From Mesodorylaimus sp. YZB2_4 (lineage: Eukaryota; Nematoda; Enoplea; Dorylaimida; Dorylaimidae): DNA of 64,000 nt. This document shows, piece by piece, positions 32,736 through 43,900 of the stretch. The notes beneath the pieces were generated by a model. That model saw nothing but the letters and a program-made list of their open reading frames with translations, did no database searches and had not been told where the DNA came from. The stretch lies in contig JASANH010000253.1 of NCBI GenBank assembly GCA_030248295.1, positions 124,001-188,000 of the forward strand. Reading direction: 5' to 3'. The stretch's first letter is position 1; each line of letters begins with the position of its first letter. The position numbers and the translations under genes are program-made.

Positions 32736-34577
32736 TTAGCAAGTAAAATCATTCTTAGTCTGTAAATTGTGATATCTAACTGCTGGCAAGTTCTGATAAT
32801 AGTTTTCTTCAAAGGACTTTTCAGTTATTCCATTTACTCGATTCCAGTGCCAATGCTCCAAACAGAATAATGTAGCTGGTTCGAATTCTTCATAGATCTT
32901 ATGAGCCGTCAGTTCAGGCCTTTGAATCAGGGTTGATACATCGCCAACTCCAAAAACGCATGAGAATTTCCAAAATTTGCCAAAGCATTTTGATGGATGC
33001 CACCAGTCGCGATCCCAGATTTGATATCGAGAAATGAATGGTTTCCATTTATTCCAATGTTGGTAAAAGTATAAGCATTGGCCAGGGAATGAACCAGGTG
33101 CACCTAAATGAATGTTATGGATTATGGTGGTCCAATAATGTTCTTCTGCGCATTTCGTATTGTTTAACCATTCATAAAATCGAATACTCGTGGGATTCGT
33201 GAATAAAAATTTCACAAAATCTTTGGTCATTGACGTAGCAAAGCTACCTTTATAAATTGTTAAGCCATCAGGCAACACTGGTCTAACTTCCGGAGTCTCT
33301 TTCGAGTCTGAAAACCAAGTGGGGACAAAAAATTCATTGATCAATGGATCCAAAGCGCTGTCTTGGCTGCCGTTGAGAATTTGAAAAATTTTCACCATTT
33401 CTTTATTAGTTTTTAATGGGAAGTCATTCCATGACACAATTTGAACATAACGCCAAGGAATCTGACGCGATTTTTCCAATAAAATTTTCAAACATTCCAT
33501 CACTGTGTGTAGAATTGAATACAATCCATAATAGACGGGTTCTGGGTTGGGATTTATAAAAACATTATTTTCCATAGCGAAACATTTTGACAATTGATTA
33601 ATCGTTTTTTGATAAGCTTCTGAACTTTTATTATCATAAGTTAAACAATAAGCGTTTTGTGGCTGGTAAATTGTTCGAAAAAATCGAACACTTTGAGCAG
33701 CATTTCTGGCTCCCAGAAAAACGTAGGCTAACGGAAAATCTTTCTCCTCCTTGGACAATGACTCAGTTGGGAAAGAAACAATATGACGAAATTCCGTGCA
33801 GTTTGAGACCAAGTCAAGTATCGATTGATCAGTATGTGGGAATGGGATGGTCCAATTATGCGGAGAAATAGGAATCGACATACTATCACTAGACGGTCTC
33901 AGAATCGAGTCGCACATTCCTGTAACTTCAGACCAGTTGACTACATCTGGATATTGGCTCCATAAACGAAACTCGAAGGAGGGTGGGGATTGTGTTTGGC
34001 CATCGTGGTCTTGGGGGATAGTTGAATTATCTCTTTGGAAAATATCGATAATAGTTTCTACGTTTTCACCCACGGCAGAGCTTATTCTTTCGTGATGGTT
34101 GATTGAATTCGGGCCCTGCACTTGGTCCAATTTGAGACTTCCAATTGTTGAACTATGTTGGAAAACCGTTATTTCTGCAGGCCGACCATCACTCAAACTC
34201 TGAACTGGACCACGATTCGACGATTCTGCCTGGCTGGTGTGGTAATTGATCAGCTTAGGGTTGAAATAACTTTTATCAGACGGCTCTTGGTTAACATGAA
34301 CTTGTTTATAATTCACCATTGAATAAAATACTGCATGAAAACTGAATGCAGTTGGATTCTGATTGGAGTTATTCCAAGTATAAGTAATTACGAATAAGAT
34401 TATAGCACAAAAAATTGATAAGACGCGAAAACCAGTTCTGGGTTCCCGTATTCGAAGCATTTCTAGCTTTAGTCCGCACCAACACGCTTCATCTGAACCG
34501 AAATGCGATTCTTGCGTTCTAGAATTCCCCATTACGCTGTCCATTTTGATGTCCCCGCCTCGGTTGGAGGGGTGCAT
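32736..34577 (-). CDS. Core-2/I-branching beta-1,6-N-acetylglucosaminyltransferase family (GT14)
   Basis: A single-exon frame of 613 residues with type II Golgi layout: short cytosolic N-terminus, one membrane anchor at about residues 53-72 (VLSIFCAIILFVITY), a variable stem, and a luminal catalytic region from about residue 280. Family motifs are LAYVFLGARNAAQSVRFFR, then IYQPQNAYCLTYDNKS, then YVQIVSWNDFPLKTN and the Cys-containing C-terminal region ending near HWHWN. GT14 enzymes transfer GlcNAc (or xylose in the xylosyltransferase branch) to O-glycans or proteoglycans; the sugar here is not decidable. ATG 34577 gives the longest protein and ATG 34541 (MDSVMGN) is an alternative. Nematodes have many such genes. 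The lack of introns is unusual but not disabling. It lies between a beta-lactamase-like gene and a retrotransposon remnant. Confidence 0.82.
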   Translation of the reverse strand: MHPSNRGGDIKMDSVMGNSRTQESHFGSDEACWCGLKLEMLRIREPRTGFRVLSIFCAIILFVITYTWNNSNQNPTAFSFHAVFYSMVNYKQVHVNQEPSDKSYFNPKLINYHTSQAESSNRGPVQSLSDGRPAEITVFQHSSTIGSLKLDQVQGPNSINHHERISSAVGENVETIIDIFQRDNSTIPQDHDGQTQSPPSFEFRLWSQYPDVVNWSEVTGMCDSILRPSSDSMSIPISPHNWTIPFPHTDQSILDLVSNCTEFRHIVSFPTESLSKEEKDFPLAYVFLGARNAAQSVRFFRTIYQPQNAYCLTYDNKSSEAYQKTINQLSKCFAMENNVFINPNPEPVYYGLYSILHTVMECLKILLEKSRQIPWRYVQIVSWNDFPLKTNKEMVKIFQILNGSQDSALDPLINEFFVPTWFSDSKETPEVRPVLPDGLTIYKGSFATSMTKDFVKFLFTNPTSIRFYEWLNNTKCAEEHYWTTIIHNIHLGAPGSFPGQCLYFYQHWNKWKPFISRYQIWDRDWWHPSKCFGKFWKFSCVFGVGDVSTLIQRPELTAHKIYEEFEPATLFCLEHWHWNRVNGITEKSFEENYYQNLPAVRYHNLQTKNDFTC

Positions 34578-35640
34578 CTATGAATAGACAATCAGCAAAG
34601 GTACCACGTGCGTGATATTCGTTATCTCGGGTTGATATGACAACTGTTCGCGTGCCTAGCAGCGAGAAATGCCAGCTGACACAAATCAGTCGGGCTGCTA
34701 ACGACTCATTTTTCAATTATAAGAAAGGAAATCTTGGATCTTTTGATCTTATGTACATCTGACCTTATAGTACGTGGATGCTGGTGTTATATTGCTCACT
34801 GCATGATGCCATCTTTCTTGCTTGACAGTATAACCATTTTCGCCAATAGTACATATAGCATAATCTTCACGGGGGGCCACATAATTGCAAGAGGCCTTGC
34901 GCGCGCGTTCATGCCTAAGCTATGCTAGCTTGCAATGAAGCGGGACTATTGATTCCTGTTGGGTTCACCTATTTTGCGGCACTTGCAGAAATCAAGAATG
35001 ACTGCTGTCTTTGTTGCAGCTGTTCAAATTTCCTTGTGGGCGGGGTATCAGTCCAGTAACATTCCATCTGCACCATCTGCTGGATCTGTCAGTAGGAGTA
35101 ATTACCTAAAAATGACCGCGTGTTTACGTTCGTAGGCATACCGTTAATACTCATCTACTGCAGTCTCCATCTCTTTTATTTTCTTCTCCCAGGCTCCTTT
35201 CGGTTTAATTATTCCCTCTTGACAGTTTCCCATGTTGCGTATGCAGCGCAAGTGTGCAAGTACCATGGTGCTACAGGAGATGTCGCGAAGTGCGCGATTG
35301 ATACGAGGAAGCGGCGGCTCGCCTATTGCACAATGCCCGAGAATGAAACACATTACACTTCTAGGTGATATGTGATTTGGTATCGTTCGTGTGCGTTTTC
35401 TCTGTTGACCTGAACGGTCTGTTTATCTCGCTTCTCTTGATTACTTTAAAGCACTAAACTCGAAGCAACGTCAGGATAAGTTGAGCAGTGACTAGCCCAG
35501 TGGCTTCAATTGCAGAGCTGGCAGAATTGCCTTCGCTTTTGAGTGACGTGACGCTGAGTTGTGTACAGTTAACGTACTGGCAGTTGATTGACGTCGTAGA
35601 TCACGTTTCGCTGGCGATATAGCAGACGACGTTTCCCCAG
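34578..35640. other. Intergenic, no supported gene
   Basis: At 35120-35368 all three plus frames and one minus frame stay open together, which points to composition rather than a gene. A Cys-containing stretch after a TTGACAG acceptor-like site (35226) might be an exon, but it has no partner. Nothing else is visible. Confidence 0.35.
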
Positions 35641-35659
35641 CGGATTCGTGTATGGATGT

Positions 35660-35990
35660 TTAAGGATGCTCTTTGCGAGTCTGAAATTGATCAGTCATTT
35701 CTAGATTGACGATATGCTGTCGTAGACGATCCCGTAGAGAATCGGCAGTGAACTGCTGATAGTCGTTTCGTTCACGCAAGTGACTAAGGACGTATGATGG
35801 GATGAGATTCTGGATCGTGAGGAGTAGTATTGCGCTTTGGTTTAACTGCTGTCCAAGAGCGATTAACGACTTGCAGTGCGAGTTTAGACTGTCATAACAC
35901 ATGCGAAGTGAATGAGCATCTGTGCGAGGTGTCGTGAGTTTCTGAATGCTCTGATAGTGCTGCGTAACGATGATCTGATGTTAACTCCCG
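35660..35990 (-). mobile_element. BEL/Pao gag fragment, inverted
   Basis: The minus strand reads YDSLNSHCKSLIALGQQL, then LIPSYVLSHLRERND and TADSLRDRLRQHI. This matches the BEL/Pao gag pattern (Y--L--H---L--LG, then LP/IP, then L---L---I). It points away from the pol fragment that starts only about 10 bases to the right on the plus strand, so the element has been rearranged by an inversion between gag and the zinc-knuckle region. Confidence 0.6.
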
Positions 35991-36000
35991 TAGAAAGCGT

Positions 36001-37423
36001 GTGAATGAATTGAAGTTATGTTTCAATTGCCTTGGAAATCGACATCGTGTCGACGAGTGCAAGAGCAGTCGAAGCTGTCCAACCTGCAATGCAGCGTCAC
36101 CGTCGATCAATCTGCTCTGGTTACGGACAGAAACCAGGTTCTCCTTCTGTCCCCGCTACAACGATGACCACGGAAAATTCTTCGAAGGCTTCGTTTATGC
36201 TCTCAGCCAAAGTGTTCGTTTCTTGTGGCTCCTCTCCAGCCTCCTTTAAAGGAAATGCGGTACTCGATTCCGCTAGTCAGCGTTCATACATCTCCTCAGA
36301 GTTGGCAAAGAAAATCAATGCTTGTACTGTTCAAACTGAAAAGGTTTTGGTTTCTGCTTTCGGAGGTTCGCAAAGTACCTTCAAAGCTCGCGTGGTATCA
36401 TTCCATATTCGCACAAAATCTGGTCCTCCGATTTATGTTTACGCCTATGTAGTGGCCACTATCACTGACTCGACGAGTCGACCATTTATTCGTCTCTCCC
36501 CTGCAGGCACTCAATTCTTAAAGCAGCACGACCTCGCAGATTCGATTCCCACCTCTCCCGAAAATCGCTCTATCTATCTTCTGATCGGCGCTGAATATTG
36601 GAATCAAATAGAGATTCCTGCGTCCTAGTACCAGGCCACCCCTCTCTTTCGCTCGTTTCTTCTCCTCTCGGGTGGGTGCTGACTGGAGCAGGTGAGTCTC
36701 CTGTTGATACTGCGTAGTGCATCCACGATTATCGTCTCTCGCTTCACTACTCTCTTCACAATGGCATCGTCTCAGGATCAGAATGATCAGCATAAAACTC
36801 TAGAGCTGGATCATTGCGCCCGCGCTGCAGTCGATATTTCTGTGTTTTGGGATCTCGAACAAATCGGCATAAAGGATGCGGCTACGGATCACAATGATGA
36901 ACTCGTTCTTCGGAACTTTGAAGAAACCATTCAGTTTTCCAATAATCGCTATTACGTGAAATAACCTCGGATTTATCCCGATTATAACCTTCCGAAAAAC
37001 TATAAACTGTCTCTTCACTTACTTAACTCGATGCTAAAGCGTCATGGCTCTTCTCCAGAGGTTTTCGGTCAGTATCAAGCGGTAATCGATTATCAGCTCG
37101 AGAAAGGCATTATCGAGAAGGTCCCAGAATCTGCCTGTGCGGCAAAGGAGCACTATATTTCTCACCACGCCGTCATCACCCCAGGCCGCTCCACAAAACT
37201 TCGCGTTGTCCACGATGGCTCAGCCAAGATTAGCAAGTCCGATCTCAGCCTGAACGAATGCTTCTATCGCGGACCAGTAATACTCGAAAACATCGTTAAT
37301 CTTCTCATTCGCTTTCAACTTCATCCTATCGGAATCGTATCAGATATTGAGAAGGCCTTTATGCAAATCGGCCTGCAAGAGGAAGCAGATTTTGGCAAAG
37401 CAGTTTTCTCATTTACGATACAT
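36001..37423 (+). mobile_element. BEL/Pao pol fragment: zinc knuckle, aspartic protease, start of reverse transcriptase
   Basis: In order: a CCHC-type zinc knuckle (CFNCLGNRHRVDEC) at 36024; the DUF1758-like aspartic protease (AVLDSASQRSYIS, where D-S-A is the active-site region); then LIGAEYW; the Pao linker FWDLEQIGI near 36846; and the reverse-transcriptase N-terminus (RVVHDGSAK, then SDIEKAFMQIGLQ) ending at 37423. A frame change near 36095 and in-frame stops at 36626 and 36962 show it is dead. The catalytic YxDD box, RNase H and integrase are absent. It is a different copy from the integrase/envelope remnant at 8950. Confidence 0.85.
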
Positions 37424-37908
37424 TAGGCTCGTCTTCGTTGTCCTTGAACCAGTCGAGCGCAGCCGAAGGAGTAAACGTGAAGCAAGCATTTTAGGCCGCT
37501 ATCACAACATGGCTTTTAAAGCATGACAGTCGAATGAAGATTCAACAAAATCGTGGAGTGTTTGAGGCATATTTCATGTCGTCTAGGACAAGCGATGAAG
37601 ATTTATGCACGGGTACTTATTTCTATACGAAAGCTTAAAATTTGAATAGCCACAGTTTCGCAACACTGACAGTGGGGGAAACGACTCATTGAGCCGATTG
37701 GTTGGACAGAGTGAGGAAGTCGGCTCAGTGGGGGAATCGACTAAATGGGCGGAACGTCTCACAATCGAGGAGATAGCCTAGAAATTTATGCTACATTGAT
37801 TTCATGGCGACACTTTCCTGCTACGCTCAATGCAAGAACATAACCACTACAGCAGCTCCTTTTACGCTTGCATATACAGCGAGAAATATATTCTGCAAAC
37901 GGCACTAT
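37424..37908. other. 3' flank of the ACV synthetase gene
   Basis: A 485-bp interval separates the dead retrotransposon from the synthetase stop codon. It is non-coding and presumably contains the synthetase 3' UTR. I see no canonical AATAAA in the first 150 bases of the minus strand. Confidence 0.4.
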
Positions 37909-40900
37909 CTACCCCTTGATATAAAAACTCTCAATCACATTTCTCATCTCGTCTAAAATTTCCTGATTATATATCCAAGACGTATGATTATCATCATTCA
38001 TTTCCACTAAACGAATCCTCTGTCTGTCGATGAGTGTGTCCAAGTCATTACACTCAGTCTGCATATAATATTCGTACATTCGCATCTCGTCCTCCGTCTT
38101 ATACATATCATTCAATTTCTTGGCTTGGAATAAGGCGATATGTGCTGCAGTTGACGCCAGTTTCTTGAAATCTCCTGCTCGTCTCGATTCAGCATAAAGA
38201 TAGTTTATTTTGTCAAGTATGCATTCTTCTTCTTTCTTGCCGATTACATTGGTTGCTTTTGGAGCATTGAAGTAAGAATCGATAAAAATTACATTATCGA
38301 TTGTTTCACCACTTTGAACTAATTGTCGGGCGATTTCGAGTGAGAGAACCCCACCAAAACTCCAACCCAGAAGACTGTATGGCCCAGACGGTTGAATCTG
38401 TCGGATATACTTGATGTAGACCTTTGCCAAGTCCTCGAAAGTAGTCGGTGGCTTGTTGGAATATAGGTAATAGTTGTTGAAAAGAATGAGCCGAAGTGAT
38501 GTTAATTTTTGCACAAGATTGTTGAAGTAGCTTTCTGCACCGCCCTCTCCAGGAGGAAGCATGAACAAGATGTTGTCAGACGTACCAGAAAATTCCACGA
38601 ATGGTTCGAACCCGCCCAAAGAACCAATTCCAGGTTGAACAAGTGAGGTTGGTTCAGTGAAGTGATGAATGATTTCTTCCAACTTGGACTTAAAAATTGC
38701 AGAAAACGTTTCAGTTTCCATTCGACCGAGACGGGAGGCAATACTGAACTGCATGCGATTATTAGAACAAATCCCTGTGATGCTAATCAAGTCGTGATCA
38801 GCGTCTTGGCTCTCTGCTGATCGATCTTGTCGGAATTTCCCCGTCACGTCGGTCAAAGTCCATTTTTTCTGTTTCTCGGCCTCAAACTGTCCTAAATAAT
38901 TGAAACTGACTCTCGGCAAATCACTACCATATCCAACTGCTGGTCCATAACCAATGCCCTTGTTGGGGACAGCCAAGTTCAAGTAATCTTTTACTGATTG
39001 AATGCTGCTTCGAATATTTTCTCCAACTGTCAGTTCGACTGGATACATTGTCGTGAACCAACCGACTGTGCGACTTACGTCAAGAGTACTGTCGATCTCC
39101 TGACGGCCATGGCTTTCCAAAGTGACGTAGTTCGTGCTGTCTTGAGTTATGTATTGAAGAGCATAGGCCAGCGCGGTCAGCAATAGATCGTTGATTTGGG
39201 CCCCATAAATCTGGTTGCAACTACGAAGAAGATGATCTGTCTGCTCGCTAGACAGCATGATGTGGGCTTCTGCTGCTGTTGTCGCCGATCCCACAACAGT
39301 TTCGAGTTTTTTATTATATGTATCTGTCTTGTTGGCCAAGGTTCTCCAGAAGTGTGCCTCGCTGTCTGACTTGGCTGGGTACTCGAGTACAGCTTTCGCC
39401 CATTGCCGGTAGCTGCTACCTTTTGGACCCAACTCGCCTCCATTGTAAAGCGTATGCAAGTCCTGACAAATGATTCGCCAGCTGACTGTGTCCACTACCA
39501 AATGATGCATAGCAAACCAGACGCGAGCTGATCTATCCTCATAGCCATGCAGGTACACAATGCAGTATGTGGGACCCACCTCCAGTTTAAACGAGCTTTG
39601 CCATTTTGCCAGCGTCTCGAAAAATGGCTGATCGCATCGTACATCAAGAACCTCCAACCCGACTACTTCTGACGCTGGATCATAGAATTGTACCCAGCTA
39701 TCGCCAGTTTTCTTGTATCTTAGTCGAAATGCGTCGTGATACTCAATCAACTTTCCCAAAGCACATTTGAGCTTCTGCAAATCCAGTTCAGGGGTCTGAA
39801 TAGCAAATGATTGATTCCAATGTGCGTAATTGGTGAGACTTTTGCTGAAGAACCATTCTTGGACTGGAAGCATTGGCACGGTGCCACTCAATATGCCTTT
39901 CTCTGATTGAATATCGACTTTAGATTGAGTTTTAAACGAAAAATTATCTACAATTTTTCGAATCGTTTTGTGAACGAAAATGTCTTTGACTGAAATTGTA
40001 ATATTTAGGGCGTGCCGCATTCGTCCGCATACTTGTTGAGACATAATGCTGTCTCCGCCAAGTCTAAAGAAATCGTCGTCGATTCCGATGCTTGAGATGC
40101 TCAGTGATTCCGACCAAATTTGGCATATGCTTTTTTCTGTGGCATTTCTTGGTGCTGCGTAGCCTTCCTTATCACACGCGAAATCTACTATTGGCAGCGC
40201 TTTAATGTCCAGCTTGCCATTTATGGTTGTTGGCAGATGATCATCAACGCGGATAAATCGTGCTGGTATCATGAAGCTTGGCAGTCTGCCCTGCATTGCT
40301 GTAATTATCGCGCCCTCATCCAATTTCTGGTTATTCTCTGAGACATAATATCCAACCAGGCAGTCGTACCCTAGACCAGGGTCATTCTGACGATTCAATG
40401 GCACCACAGCGCATTGCTTGACTGCAGGATATGAGGATAATTCCAACTCGATTTCATGCAGTTCAATTCTCAGCCCATGGATTTTCACCTGCAGATCATT
40501 TCTACGCAAATATTCCAGTTCTCCTAGAGCATTATACCGAACCAGATCTCCACTTTTGTAGAGACGATCAAATCGGCCAGTTTTCTTCTCTTCTTCCGTT
40601 TGATATGGGTTCGGCAAGAATCTTTGCGACGTTAACTCAGGCCTGTTCAAATATCCTCGAGTCAAACAGTCTCCAGCCAAATAAAGTTCTCCGATAGCGC
40701 CAGGTGGCAATATCTGCAGACTTTCATTCAATACGAACAGTTTCATATTTGATAGCACTTGACCCAATGCGTTCCTGTATTTGTCATCGTTCTCATACCG
40801 ACATGCCATATTGTAGACTGTGGTCTCAGTAATACCATAAGCATTGACTAAAGGTCCAGGAAATTCCCGTCGTATCTTTTCAAATTGATTTTTAGTAAAG

Positions 40901-43900
40901 GCTTCTCCAGCCACAGTCACCTGCCTCAAATGCTGCAATTTAGACAGGTCGATCTGTTCCAGGTAGGTTGGTGTCCCACTGAGGTATGTGAGACCATTCG
41001 AATTTACATAGTCATAAAATTGATCATCAAACGTCCAATCTGAATCGATCAGAATGAGCTTATTCGAGCTCAAAATGGACAATGCAAATTGCTCTACTGA
41101 AAAATCAAAAACATAGTTCGATAAGAACAATACCGACTGCTGTTGAGCAGGACGATGGCCAAAATATCTTTTTTGTATGTCATTAGAAAAATTTACCACT
41201 GATCGATGTTCAACTAAGACACCTTTTGGATGTCCTGTGGTGCCTGATGTATAAATAACATAAGCCAAGTTATTGGAGGCTGCCAATGACTGGTAGTTGA
41301 CAACAGGATGATTGTTAATCGAGTCCATAATTTCAGGATTATCGATTTCGATCAATGTCGTCCCGCTTCCAGTCACTTTCCTAATCCTGTCGGCATACTT
41401 CCGATTAGCGATGATCACTTTGGCTTCAATGTCTTGGAGAATAAATTGAATTCGTTTATTTGGGTAGCTAGGATCGATGGGTACATAGGCAGCTCCTGCT
41501 TTCCAAACTCCCAGAATGCTGATGAGCATCAATTCACTCTTGTCCAGGAAAAGTGCTATCATGGAATCTGGCATGATGGGACTGATCGTTTGCAAATAAT
41601 AAGCCATTTGATTCGACCTATTATTCAGATCCCCATATGTAAGCACCTTGTCCAGGTGAACTATTGCTGTTTTGTCACGACAATTAACCACTTGTTCTTC
41701 AAAGACTTGATGAAGCGTCATGTCAGAGACGATGTCCAAACTAGATGCCATCAGTGGATCAACCACTTTCCTATCGACCAACTCGATATTCGCCAGTTTC
41801 ACGTCGTCAGGGTCACTTATTTTGGCAAATTGCCTGAGAGTCTGCGCGTAAGTGTCGATGAATCTGCTGACAGTTCTTTTCTTGAAAAGTTTTGAGCAGA
41901 AGTTGAAATTCCCTTTGATTGATTGACCCAAATCAGTAATGGTTGTCGATAAATCATACTTGGCAATGCGCTGATTAAACTGATCAGGCGTGTACCCGGC
42001 CACTTCCATATTTGACGAGTCGCTTTGTTCACTCTTGATGCTGGTTTCAAATGGGTTCAAACTGAACACAACTTGTACAATGGGATGACGACTCAAATCC
42101 TTGGGCACTTTCAACTCCTTGACTAATTTCTCAAATGGCATTTCCTGATGAATCTGCGCTTTGATAACTTCGTCGCTTACCATTTGAATGAATCGATCTA
42201 CCGAGGCATTATGATCAATTTTCACTCTAAGGACCAGCATGTTGACAAAAAATCCAATCATATTCTCCAGTTCAGCGCGATTTCTGTTTGCAACTGGTGT
42301 TCCTATGACGATGTCATTTTGATTGGCGTAAATACTCATGGTCAGACAGTAGGCACTGACCAACAAGCTGAACATGCTGACTCTCAGCTGCATTGCCAAC
42401 TGCTTCAATTGACTGGTTGTATCAGGATCCAATTCGAACGGCAAGTCAATTCCAGAATAGTCGAATTGGAGAGGTCGTGAGAAATCTGTAGTCAGATTTA
42501 ATATTTCGAATCCCTCCAGTTTTGGCTTCCAATAATCCATGAGACTTTTTAAATTGGTATTTGAAAAGTTCTGCCTCTGCCAAGCTGAGAAATCCTTGTA
42601 TTGTACACTGAGCACTGGAAGACCCACGTTTTTGGCAGCTTTGGCATGAAATACGTAGAAAGCCTTCAAATCACGTTGAAACAGTGTCCAGGACCATCCA
42701 TCAAAGCAGATGTGGTGGGTCACAACTGTCATGAACCATCGACATTGACCATTGGTTGCCAATTCGAGTAAAGTTACCTGAATTGGTAAGTCGTACTCCA
42801 AGTGGAAGATGTGCTTCGATGCTTTGATCATCTCATGGTCCAAAGCTTTCAAGTCACTGACCTCGACTTCATCAATGATCAGCATTTTTTCAGCTTCATC
42901 CTCTGCCAAAACTCTCTGCAAATAACCTCCGTGTGGTTTCTGGCGCAAGAAAACAGTTCTGAGAATTTCGTGCCTTGCAACCACAGATTTCAGTGATTTT
43001 TTCAAGATTCTACGGTTCACAGTTTTTGCTAATTCCAAGTGCATGGTAACATTGTAAGCTTCATTACCGCCGTCGTATTCGTTGATGAATAGAAGTCTTT
43101 CTTGCGCAAAGGAAACTTCGGCCTCGTTACACTTGACTTGTTGGATAGCATGAGCCGCATCCTCCTTGTCCAAGATATAGCTTGACATGGCCTCGATAGT
43201 CTTGTTTTGAAAAATCGTGGTCACAGTGAAATTGCGCGAAAAAATGCTCGAAAGTTTGAAAAATAGCCTTTGAACCATCAAGCTGTCACCACCCAGACTG
43301 AAGAAATCATCGTGAATACCGATATTTGTCACAGGAATGCCCAATAAGTCTGACCAAAGGTGACATAGTTTCATCTCGATCTCATTTCTTGGTGCCACGT
43401 GGTTGCTGCCGGTTCTCAAAAATTCAACAGCTGGAAGACTTTTGCTGTCCAATTTCCCGCTAATACTTACAGGAACTTCTTCGATTTGAACCAATCGATT
43501 GGGAACCATATAGTCTGGTAATCGGGATTGCATATACTTTTTAATCTCATTTTCTTGGATAGAGTCACCTGCGACGAAATATCCAACCAGGTACTTCCTA
43601 ACTGCTCCTCCATTTTGCTTGTGATCTCTGGCCACAACAACCCCTTGCTTGACTCCTGTATAGGAGGCTAGCACTGACTCGATTTCGCCTAATTCAATTC
43701 TTAAACCACGTATTTTGACTTGGAAATCATTTCGACCTAAATATTCAATCTCTCCATTCCGTAACCATCGAACCATATCACCAGTTTTGTAAATTCGACC
43801 GTTTCGTCCTTGCAGCTTCTCCTGTTCACTTTGGAATGGATTTACTCGGAATCGATCGCTGGTCAATTCTGGACGGTTTAGATACCCGCGTGCTACACCC

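Noticed and set aside
41308-41895. 195-residue plus frame within the synthetase locus
   Set aside because: Antisense shadow of the ACVS coding strand, with no independent features.
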